From assembly GCA_900546735.1 (NCBI GenBank), contig URDW01000015.1, positions 1-21,931 on the forward strand: DNA of 21,931 nucleotides. Direction: 5' to 3'. This document shows, piece by piece, positions 6,701-12,815 of the stretch. A model generated the notes under the pieces. That model did no database searches. It had not been told where the DNA came from and saw only the letters and a list, made by a program, of their open reading frames with translations. The position numbers and the translations under genes were made by a program. The stretch comes from an uncultured Oscillospiraceae bacterium. GTDB lineage: Bacteria; Bacillota; Clostridia; Oscillospirales; Acutalibacteraceae. Each line of letters starts with the position of its first letter. The stretch's first letter is position 1.

Positions 6701-6724
6701 TGCTTTTACAGAGATGCAGCGGGT

Positions 6725-8302
6725 TTATTCGGCAGGTGTGTTCTGGCTGTTTAATCTGCCGGCTTTTACATCTTCAAACTCCTGCTCGATCTCTTTAGAG
6801 GGCGGTGCGGTGATCAGGGAAACGACCACGATGCACAGGCTCGAGAACAGGAAGGCGGGCAGCAACTCGTAAATGTCCCAGAAGCCGCCGAGCGGGCGGA
6901 TCAGCAAATTCCAAATGAACACCATGCAGCCGCCGCCGATCATACCGGCAATGGCGCCGGCGCGGTTGATGCGTTTCCAGAACAGGCTGAACAGCATCAG
7001 AGGCCCGAATGTGGCGCCGAAACCGGCCCAGGCAAAGCTGACGATGGTGAATATGACGCTGTCTTCATCCAGTGCGATCAAAATAGCTACCGCTGTAATA
7101 GCCAGAAGCGTAATGCGTGATATGACCATGACCTGCTTGTCGCTGGCCTTTTTGCGGATCAGACCCTGGAAAATGTTCTTGGAGAAAGCCGAGGCGGCAA
7201 TCAGCAGATAGGAGTCTGACGAACTGATGGTGGCTGCCAGGATACCGGCCATAACAAGTCCGGCCAGGATCGGCGGCAGCAGGTTCGTGGACAGCACGAT
7301 AAACACGTTTTCCGCTTCCGAGGAGGTGGTCAGTGCCGTGGGGTAAAGCGTGCGGCCGATCACGCCGATGAATACGGCTACGGTCAGCGAGATCACGACC
7401 CACACGATGGCGATGCGGCGCGAACGCGTCAGTTCTTTTTCGGAACGGATGGCCATAAAGCGCAGCAGTACCTGCGGCATGCCGAAGTAACCAAGACCCC
7501 AGGCCAGGGCTGAAAGCACGCTGAGGATGCTGTAGCTGCCGGCTTCGCCGAACTGCGGCACACCGTTTACGGCCTGCTGTACGCCGTCCTGCGTGACGGG
7601 CGTTGCAACGCCGAAAAATTCAAAAAAGCCGGGAATGGATTTTGCATTGTCGATCACGGCGTCCAGGCCGCCGGCGGCTACGGTGCCGGTCACGACGATC
7701 ACCAGAAGTGCAATGATCATGACTACGGCCTGCATGAAGTCCGAAGCGCTTTCGGCCAGAAAGCCGCCGATGATCGTGTAGATCAGCACGAACACGGCGC
7801 CGACGATCATCATCGGCACATAGTCAAAGCCGAACAGGGTCGAGAAAAGCTTGCCGCAGGTCACCAGGCAGCTTGCCGCGTACACGGTGAAAAAGATAAG
7901 AATAAACGCTGCGGCGATCGTCATAATGACTTTGCCTTTTTCGTGAAAGCGGTTTGAAAAGAATTCCGGCAGGGTGATGGAATTGGTCTTTTCGCTGTAA
8001 CGGCGCAGCCGCTTTGAGGTGATCAGCCAGTTGATGTAAGTGCCCACAGCCAGGCCGATCGCGGTCCAGGCCGCGTCGGCAATGCCGCACCAGTAAGCCA
8101 CACCGGGCAGACCCATCAGCAGCCAGCCCGACATGTCGGATGCTTCGGCGCTCATGGCCGTGACCCATGGGCCGAGCGTACGTCCGCCGAGAAAATAGTT
8201 TTCAGAGCTTTTGTTTGCGCGCCTTGCAAATGCAAAGCCGATCCCGATGACCGCCAGCATGTAGACGACCATGGTGATCATGATCTGCAAAGAATCTTTC
8301 AT
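6725..8302 (-). CDS. putP: Sodium/proline symporter, PutP type
   Basis: A 525-residue cytoplasmic-membrane protein of the solute:sodium symporter family with about 13 hydrophobic helices. TM2 contains MSAEASDMSGWLLMGLPG, the PutP signature, in which D56 and S58 match E. coli PutP D55 (Na+ site) and S57 (proline site), and W60 and the following glycine are kept. The TM9 region AATISSSDSYLLIAASAF carries the Ser-rich Na+ site, and GYFGMPQVLLRFMAIRS is typical of the family. It imports proline, or possibly a related substrate, with Na+. The start at 8302 follows GGGAGG with a rather long 11-base gap; no better start exists. It is transcribed alone from the promoter at 8351-8379. No proline dehydrogenase gene is nearby, so import for osmoprotection or biosynthesis is as likely as catabolism. 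Confidence 0.93.
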   Translation of the reverse strand: MKDSLQIMITMVVYMLAVIGIGFAFARRANKSSENYFLGGRTLGPWVTAMSAEASDMSGWLLMGLPGVAYWCGIADAAWTAIGLAVGTYINWLITSKRLRRYSEKTNSITLPEFFSNRFHEKGKVIMTIAAAFILIFFTVYAASCLVTCGKLFSTLFGFDYVPMMIVGAVFVLIYTIIGGFLAESASDFMQAVVMIIALLVIVVTGTVAAGGLDAVIDNAKSIPGFFEFFGVATPVTQDGVQQAVNGVPQFGEAGSYSILSVLSALAWGLGYFGMPQVLLRFMAIRSEKELTRSRRIAIVWVVISLTVAVFIGVIGRTLYPTALTTSSEAENVFIVLSTNLLPPILAGLVMAGILAATISSSDSYLLIAASAFSKNIFQGLIRKKASDKQVMVISRITLLAITAVAILIALDEDSVIFTIVSFAWAGFGATFGPLMLFSLFWKRINRAGAIAGMIGGGCMVFIWNLLIRPLGGFWDIYELLPAFLFSSLCIVVVSLITAPPSKEIEQEFEDVKAGRLNSQNTPAE

Positions 8303-8350
8303 AGACTTTTGCGCCTCCCATCTTAATTGTCAAAAAACAGAATATACGCT

Positions 8351-8379
8351 ATTATATCTTACTTTTTTGTTTAAATCAA
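8351..8379 (-). promoter_or_regulatory. Promoter of putP
   Basis: On the minus strand, TTGATT (8374-8379), 17-base spacer, TATAAT (8351-8356), about 40 bases before the RNA start codon at 8302. The rest of the 306-base gap (8303-8609) is AT-rich near putP and GC-rich in the middle; I see no further gene or structure in it. Confidence 0.85.
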
Positions 8380-8609
8380 GGCCATAAAAATTTTTTAATT
8401 TATTAACATTCTGCTTCCCGGCACAGGGCGACCCGCATCGACAAATGGCAACTGCGCGACTGGTGTGTATTTGTCTGCTTTGCTGTTTTTTTGAAATTTC
8501 GTGCCGCTTTTGCAAAAAAGTGCGCGCGCCCCCTTTCTTTTGCCGGCAAAATCATGTATGATAGCTTTAGAAGAATCTGGACAACCGTCTTTTGAAAGGG
8601 GAAATCTAT

Positions 8610-9521
8610 ATGAACAAGCTGGGAAACAGCGCGCTGCGCAAAGAGATCGAAGACCGTTCCAGTGTGCCGAACGCTACGCTGTGTCTAGTCTTTTTGGTGA
8701 GCGCGTTTGTATATACTGTTTTATATGGCTTTACCCGCGATCCCTCCAGCCGCACCAGCACGCTTTCTTGGATTGGGTATGACTATCCGATTTCCCTGAT
8801 CGTATGGTGCATGTTGACGGCGGCAGCTTATTTTATGAATTTACTGCGTCTGTATAAGCAAAGCGGCTGCCGCGGCCGGGTGGGGCTGTTTTCCCTTTAT
8901 GCCTCGGTTTTTGCCGCACCGCCGGTCGTCTTTATCAACGACTGGGGCTGGGAACAGACGGCGCATCTGGTTGCTACAGCCATTTTCGTTTTGTTAAACG
9001 GTGTTGCTTTGATCGGCTACTTTGTGTACCAGCGCCGCCGGCACTGGCTCTATCCGTTCACGGCTGTTTTGATGAGTGCGATTTTGGTGGTTTCGGTCAC
9101 TTTTCACGCGGCGGTCTTTAAAAACGGTCTGACGGAACTCATTCCCATCTGGTCCGGGCTGATCGTACTGTTTCTGGCCAATTTTACTGCGCTTTACCCA
9201 TCGTCCGGATCAAAGGTGGCGCCGCAATGGGAGGGGGCCGATAAAAAGGCGTTTTATCTGGCCGCTTTCCTCGGCATGTTCGGTGCGCACGATTTTTATT
9301 TGAAGCATCACGCACAGGGCGCCGGTCATCTTTTGATGACGCACACCGGTATTTTGGTGTGCCTTTGCCATGCTATCGGCCTTGGCCATCTGAACGATTT
9401 GCAGGGCGAAGTGGCATGGATGTTTATTGCGGCCGGCGCTTCTATTTTGGCCGGTTCGCTGGCCTGGGCCGTTCGCGATGCCATCGTGCTGTACTGTGCC
9501 CAGCGCGGCAACAATTCTTAA
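8610..9521 (+). CDS. Polytopic membrane protein, DUF998-like N-terminus with C-terminal TM2 domain
   Basis: A 303-residue integral membrane protein. Residues 1-195 contain six hydrophobic helices arranged like DUF998/Frag1-type proteins (weak, pattern-level resemblance). Residues 211-297 match the TM2 domain: KKAFYLAAFLGMFGAHDFYL, the two helices around a short turn, and a terminal WAVRDAIVLY. The canonical TM2 turn Gly after FYL is replaced by LKHHAQGAGH. TM2 proteins are widespread and mostly uncharacterised in bacteria. The start at 8610 follows GAAAGGGG with 8 bases between; a TTG 18 bases upstream is less likely because it would overlap that site. It is a single-gene unit with its own terminator. 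Function unknown. Confidence 0.8.
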   Translation: MNKLGNSALRKEIEDRSSVPNATLCLVFLVSAFVYTVLYGFTRDPSSRTSTLSWIGYDYPISLIVWCMLTAAAYFMNLLRLYKQSGCRGRVGLFSLYASVFAAPPVVFINDWGWEQTAHLVATAIFVLLNGVALIGYFVYQRRRHWLYPFTAVLMSAILVVSVTFHAAVFKNGLTELIPIWSGLIVLFLANFTALYPSSGSKVAPQWEGADKKAFYLAAFLGMFGAHDFYLKHHAQGAGHLLMTHTGILVCLCHAIGLGHLNDLQGEVAWMFIAAGASILAGSLAWAVRDAIVLYCAQRGNNS

Positions 9522-9537
9522 TAGCCTGTGCGCCGGT

Positions 9538-9580
9538 AAAACGTCTTCCTTTCTGCATTCGGAGAGGAAGGCGTTTTTTA
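9538..9580 (+). terminator. Terminator after the TM2 protein gene
   Basis: AAAACGTCTTCCT (9538-9550) pairs, with small bulges, with AGGAAGGCGTTTT ending at about 9577, and TTTTTTATTT follows. It begins 17 bases after the stop codon. Confidence 0.85.
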
Positions 9581-9659
9581 TTTGTCCTATTTAACAAGTT
9601 ATGTCATAAATAATAAAAAAGCCGGCGCAAGCGATACGGAACTTGCCAAAAAAGAGGGC

Positions 9660-9695
9660 TCCCGGAAAGGTTTGCGCCAGCAAAGCTTTTTGGGA
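9660..9695. repeat. Long hairpin, repeat unit 1
   Basis: TCCCGGAAAGGTTTGC (9660-9675) folds on GCAAAGCTTTTTGGGA (9680-9695) with loop GCCA, two G-T wobbles and one G-G mismatch on the plus strand. It occupies the same place in its unit as the perfect stem in unit 2. Confidence 0.7.
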
Positions 9696-9790
9696 AGAGG
9701 AGGCGCAGTGGAGCGAGCGCACCGGCGGCTTTTCAAACAGGAATAAAAAAAGCCGGCGCAAGCGATACGGAACTTGCAAAAAAAATAAGC

Positions 9791-9827
9791 CCGCAGAAAA
9801 AGTTTGTTTTGCAAACTTTTTCTGCGG
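9791..9827. repeat. Long hairpin, repeat unit 2
   Basis: CCGCAGAAAAAGTTTG (9791-9806) pairs perfectly over 16 bases with CAAACTTTTTCTGCGG (9812-9827), loop TTTTG. The arm sequence differs from unit 1 but pairing is kept. Confidence 0.85.
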
Positions 9828-9916
9828 AGAGGAGGAGCGACGGCGTGAGTGAGAGGGGATTTTTCATAAAATAGAAAGAAAAATCGCCGCGAACGATACA
9901 AAGTCCGCGACGACGA

Positions 9917-9993
9917 TGGCCTGCCCGGGGAGATTCGAACTCCCGGTCTTTAGAATCGGAATCTACTGCATTATCCAGCTGTGCTACGGGCAG
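9917..9993 (-). tRNA. tRNA-Arg, anticodon CCG
   Basis: A 77-base tRNA read on the minus strand. Acceptor CTGCCCG pairs with CGGGCAG, the D loop contains AGCTGGATAA, and the anticodon loop TTCCGAT gives CCG (complement of 9957-9959), which reads the arginine codon CGG. The T arm is GGGAG-TTCGAAT-CTCCC. Discriminator G is followed by an encoded CCA (complement of 9917-9919). The lowest anticodon-stem pair is G-A and the fourth D-stem pair is C-A; all other stems are normal. It has its own promoter at 10024-10052. Confidence 0.95.
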
Positions 9994-10023
9994 AGGTGGT
10001 GTGCTTTGCACATCAGCATATTT

Positions 10024-10052
10024 ATATTACATGCAAAAAGCGTTGCCGTCAA
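10024..10052 (-). promoter_or_regulatory. Promoter of the tRNA-Arg gene
   Basis: On the minus strand, TTGACG (10047-10052), 17-base spacer, TAATAT (10024-10029). The 5' end of the tRNA lies about 31 bases beyond the -10 box. Its -35 box overlaps that of the divergent phosphoesterase promoter. Confidence 0.8.
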
Positions 10053-10071
10053 GAGAAAAATGTGTTAAAAT
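10043..10071 (+). promoter_or_regulatory. Promoter of the phosphoesterase gene at 10110
   Basis: TTGCCG (10043-10048), 17-base spacer, TAAAAT (10066-10071). An inverted repeat ATTTGGG (10070-10076)/CCCAAAT (10082-10088) covers the expected RNA start. Confidence 0.7.
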
Positions 10072-10109
10072 TTGGGCAGAACCCAAATAATGGATGAGGT
10101 AAGGCGCTT

Positions 10110-11213
10110 ATGAAACTTTCTTTTCAGTCGGATTCTTTTGTGATTTTGCAAATTGCCGACACACAGGACGGTGCAAAAATCAGCCCGGACACGCTTGATT
10201 TGATGGATGCAGCAATCGAACGTACAAAACCGGATCTGGTCGTTTTTTCCGGTGACCAGATCTGGGGCAAACAGAATTTCCGCGGCAGCCGCGAAAAAGT
10301 GGAAAAGGCGCTTCGTGCGCTCTTGGCGCCCGTCCTTTCCCGAAATATTCCGTTTACGGTCTGCTTTGGCAACCATGACCGGCAGGTCGGGCTCAGCAAT
10401 GATGAACAGTTAAAGATCTACCAGTCTTTCCCGAATTGCGTGGCCGAGGACACGCCCGGGATCGACGGCACGGCCAACCACTGCATTGAAATTTGCGACG
10501 GGGAAAAGCCTGTTTTCCTGCTCTATCTGCTCGACAGCCACACCGGCCTGAAAACGGGCGGCTACGACTGCGTGCACCAAAACCAGATCGACTGGTACAA
10601 AAAAGTGCGCGACGGCTACGAAAAACAGTGCGGCCATGTGTTGCCGTCGGTTGTCATTCAGCACATTCCGCTTTGCGAGGTGTTTGCACTTCTGCAGGAG
10701 GTCAAAAAAAGTACCAAGGGCGCGGTGCAGGGCTTTCGTACCCATGCCGGGCGCTGGTATGTGCTCAGGCGCGACCGCGTGAATATGGAGGGTTTTATGC
10801 GCGAATCTCCGGCTGACCCGCAGGAAAACAGCGGCGAGTTTGCCGCCTTTAAGGAAAAAGGCGATGTGCTCGGCGTTTACTTTGGCCACGACCACAACAA
10901 TTCGTTCAACGGCAAGGTGGACGGCATTGACCTTGGTTATACGCAGGGCGCCGGCTTTAACGTGTACGGCCCGGGCCTGGACCGCGGCGTTCGCGTATTT
11001 AAAATCGACAAAAAAGACCCGGCTGCCTACGTTACCTACGATCTGCGCTTTCGCGATCTCGTCGGCAAAAAAGTCCGGCAGCCGGTCAAATATGCGTTTT
11101 ACCAGCTGATGCCCACCAATGTGCATGATGCGCTTGCACGCGCGGCCAAGTTTTTCGGCGCGGTGGCTGTGCTGGCAATCGTTATTCTTTTGCTTGTGCT
11201 GTTTTTCGGTTAA
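10110..11213 (+). CDS. Calcineurin-like phosphoesterase with C-terminal membrane anchor (PAP29/Dcr2-like)
   Basis: A 367-residue protein. Metallophosphoesterase motifs: ADTQ (D17, Q19), SGDQ (D49), FGNHDR (N88, H89), QHIPL (H185) and FGHDHNN (H260, H262). This motif set, with DTQ, HIPL and GHDH, recalls the purple-acid-phosphatase-29/Dcr2 group of single-domain phosphoesterases. Residues 348-366 form one hydrophobic helix at the extreme C-terminus, like a tail anchor, and no signal peptide is seen, so the enzyme domain should face the cytoplasm. The usual first-motif histidine is Gln. A GAGGTAAGG site lies before the ATG. Its stop is only one base from the stop of the convergent gene. The substrate cannot be deduced. 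Confidence 0.88.
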   Translation: MKLSFQSDSFVILQIADTQDGAKISPDTLDLMDAAIERTKPDLVVFSGDQIWGKQNFRGSREKVEKALRALLAPVLSRNIPFTVCFGNHDRQVGLSNDEQLKIYQSFPNCVAEDTPGIDGTANHCIEICDGEKPVFLLYLLDSHTGLKTGGYDCVHQNQIDWYKKVRDGYEKQCGHVLPSVVIQHIPLCEVFALLQEVKKSTKGAVQGFRTHAGRWYVLRRDRVNMEGFMRESPADPQENSGEFAAFKEKGDVLGVYFGHDHNNSFNGKVDGIDLGYTQGAGFNVYGPGLDRGVRVFKIDKKDPAAYVTYDLRFRDLVGKKVRQPVKYAFYQLMPTNVHDALARAAKFFGAVAVLAIVILLLVLFFG

Positions 11214-11214
11214 G

Positions 11215-11790
11215 TCAGCAGACCATGCCGTTTTCGATCCAGCGCATCACGCCGGGGTATTCTTCTTTGTAGTCGTCCAGCTTTTCGCTTTGCGCGTCTA
11301 CAAAGGCACAGAATTCGTCCACGTCTTCAAATTCAAACGTGAAGTCCTGCACAAAGTCATAGGTGGCGCAGAACATCAGGTCAAACAGATCGTCGGCCGA
11401 GTACTCGTCCAGCAGTTTTTCGGCCGTATCTTCCGTGATGCAGTCGAGCATGTTTTTGGCGGTATTGGAAAATTCGTCTTCATCCACTTCAATGTTGCCG
11501 TTCGCTTTGCAGTAGGCTGTGATCTCGTCCTCGCCGATCTCCAGATTGCCCAGGTACTCCAGCACATCTTCAAAGCCGGTATCGTTCACCTCGTCGTACA
11601 GACGGTATCTGAACTCGCCGACCAGGTTCACGACCGACACAGCTTTGACAATGCTGTCGATCTCGTGCCCGGCTTCGTCGGTGATGACGTAACCTTTTTC
11701 TTTCAGCGACTCCCAAAACAGGCTGTAAAGCAGGTGGGCTTTTTCGTCCGGCGCAAAAATAGCTTCTTCTACATAGGCGTCAATATTCAT
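11215..11790 (-). CDS. Uncharacterised acidic protein
   Basis: A 191-residue, strongly acidic soluble protein, rich in Asp and Glu (for example NGNIEVDEDEFSNTAKN and FTFEFEDVDEFCAFVDAQ). There is no signal peptide or membrane helix and no catalytic motif I recognise. The pattern of alternating helices with aromatic and acidic residues is compatible with a small helical adaptor-type protein. The ATG at 11790 follows GGAGG with 7 bases between. It has its own promoter, back to back with that of the epimerase-nadE operon. The stop codon is one base away from the convergent phosphoesterase stop, with no terminator between them. Confidence 0.82.
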   Translation of the reverse strand: MNIDAYVEEAIFAPDEKAHLLYSLFWESLKEKGYVITDEAGHEIDSIVKAVSVVNLVGEFRYRLYDEVNDTGFEDVLEYLGNLEIGEDEITAYCKANGNIEVDEDEFSNTAKNMLDCITEDTAEKLLDEYSADDLFDLMFCATYDFVQDFTFEFEDVDEFCAFVDAQSEKLDDYKEEYPGVMRWIENGMVC

Positions 11791-11827
11791 GGCGTTTCCT
11801 CCGAATTCAGCAAAATGTTACAGTGCT

Positions 11828-11856
11828 ATTCTATAATATTTGCCGCCGTATTGCAA
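11828..11856 (-). promoter_or_regulatory. Promoter of the acidic-protein gene
   Basis: On the minus strand, TTGCAA (11851-11856), 17-base spacer, TAGAAT (11828-11833). Confidence 0.78.
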
Positions 11857-11859
11857 CGC

Positions 11860-11888
11860 TTGCAATGCACAAAGGGTTGTTGTATAAT
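11860..11888 (+). promoter_or_regulatory. Promoter of the epimerase-nadE operon
   Basis: TTGCAA (11860-11865), 17-base spacer, TATAAT (11883-11888). With the divergent promoter it forms TTGCAA-CGC-TTGCAA, so the two -35 boxes are three bases apart. The expected RNA start is near 11895, just before the Shine-Dalgarno at about 11917. Confidence 0.88.
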
Positions 11889-11929
11889 ATTATGATTTTA
11901 TGGAGAAAGATACAGTAAGGGATGATTTT

Positions 11930-12802
11930 ATGCAGTATACGATTCAAAGCAGCGGCATCTGCGTCCGTGTAACGGAAAAAGGCGCTATGCTGACTTCGCT
12001 GCAAAAAAACGGTGTGGAGTATTTGTGGCAGGGTGACCCGGCTTTTTGGGCCGGCCAGGCGCCGGTGTGCTTCCCGATCTGCGGCACGCTGATCGGCGGC
12101 CGCGCCGTGGCGTTCGGTAAACCCTGTGCCATGCGCCGCCACGGCGTTGCGCGCATTTCGCCGTTCACGCTCGAAAAACACGGCGCAAACGAGGTCTCGT
12201 TCGTACAGGTGTCAGACGACGGAACGCGCGCCATGTATCCTTTTGACTACCGTCTGCGCATCCGCTACATTGCACAGGGCGACCGGCTGACTTGTATTTA
12301 CGAGGTGGAAAACACCGGTGACGGACCTATGCCGTTTGTGATCGGCGGCCACCCGGCATTTAACTGCCCGCTTGCCCCCGGCGAAGATTTTTCAGATTAT
12401 GCCGTGACATTCGACAAACCGATCGAACAGGCCGCGCTGCGCCCGGATGTGCACACCGGCCTTATTGATGTGGAAAAACGCTGTTTCGTGCTTCGAAAAG
12501 GCCGTCTGCCGCTTGCGCACGGGCTTTTTGAGCAGGATGCGCTTGTGTTTGACTGTGTAGCGGCCAAATCGGCGACCCTGATGGGACCGAATGGGTTTGG
12601 CGTGCGGCTCGATTATCAGGATTTTGAAAATCTTTTGGTCTGGTCGAGTGCAAACGGCGGTCCGTTCGTGGCGCTGGAGCCGTGGAGCGGCATTTCCAAC
12701 TGCTCTGATGAAGACGACGTGCTGGAACATAAGCGCGGCATGACGGTGCTTTCGCCCGGCGAAGTCTCTGTATTCCATTACACCATCACGCTTTTGGCGT
12801 AA
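11930..12802 (+). CDS. Aldose 1-epimerase family protein (LacX/Slr4-like)
   Basis: A 290-residue soluble protein with the beta-sandwich galactose-mutarotase fold. Recognisable points are RRHGVAR (family HGFAR-type His, about residue 77), IGGHPAFNCP (second conserved His, about 148) and LEPWSGISN near the C-terminus, holding the Glu expected to act as base. Together these fit the LacX-like subgroup that interconverts alpha and beta anomers of sugars or sugar phosphates. I chose the ATG at 11930, which follows AAGGGATG; an in-frame ATG at 11900 lies only about five bases after the predicted RNA start and has no ribosome site. The gene is followed after 13 bases by nadE, so the two are co-transcribed; I see no metabolic reason beyond housekeeping. 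Confidence 0.88.
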   Translation: MQYTIQSSGICVRVTEKGAMLTSLQKNGVEYLWQGDPAFWAGQAPVCFPICGTLIGGRAVAFGKPCAMRRHGVARISPFTLEKHGANEVSFVQVSDDGTRAMYPFDYRLRIRYIAQGDRLTCIYEVENTGDGPMPFVIGGHPAFNCPLAPGEDFSDYAVTFDKPIEQAALRPDVHTGLIDVEKRCFVLRKGRLPLAHGLFEQDALVFDCVAAKSATLMGPNGFGVRLDYQDFENLLVWSSANGGPFVALEPWSGISNCSDEDDVLEHKRGMTVLSPGEVSVFHYTITLLA

Positions 12803-12815
12803 GGGAGGTATTCTT

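Larger units (their letters stand above)
6361..6705. repeat. Composite intergenic repeat block with terminal inverted hairpins
   Basis: The block begins and ends with inverted copies of the same unit: the ACGGACCGG hairpin followed inward by CAGCGTGTCAAAAAAG on the left and, read from the right end inward, CAGACTGTCGAAAAAG. Inside are a 10-base inverted repeat CAGCGTGTCA (6391-6400)/TGACACGCTG (6432-6441), the terminator-like hairpin AAAAACCGCAC (6531-6541)/GTGCGGTTTTT (6546-6556), and copy B of the dispersed repeat (6521-6700, minus orientation). No transposase and no convincing open frame is present. It resembles a non-autonomous repeat of the MITE or REP kind; this is inference. Confidence 0.65.
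9612..9911. repeat. Tandem hairpin-repeat array next to tRNA-Arg
   Basis: Two units share a near-identical 35-base head with A-rich start and GCCGGCGCAAGCGATACGG core, at 9612-9646 and 9742-9777, spaced about 131 bases apart. A diverged third head lies at 9875-9907 (ATCGCCGCGAACGATACAAA). After each of the first two heads comes a long hairpin (9660-9695 and 9791-9827), then a purine-rich GAGGAGGAGCGA-like stretch. On the minus strand each head reads as a GCAAG/CTTGC stem followed by a T-run, so the array also looks like a series of terminators downstream of the tRNA gene. No credible protein is encoded. Confidence 0.8.

Noticed and set aside
6298..6754. Open frames on both strands in the 6235-6724 gap
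   Set aside because: They read through terminators and inverted repeats, lack ribosome sites and have unrelated low-complexity products.
9612..9907. Possible CRISPR array from the repeated 35-base heads
   Set aside because: Only two good copies, spacing about 131 bases, and the DNA between them is itself a related hairpin rather than unique spacers.
9591..10011. Several small open frames on both strands in the tandem repeat region
   Set aside because: They translate the hairpin repeats and part of the tRNA; tandem similarity of the peptides follows from the DNA repeats.
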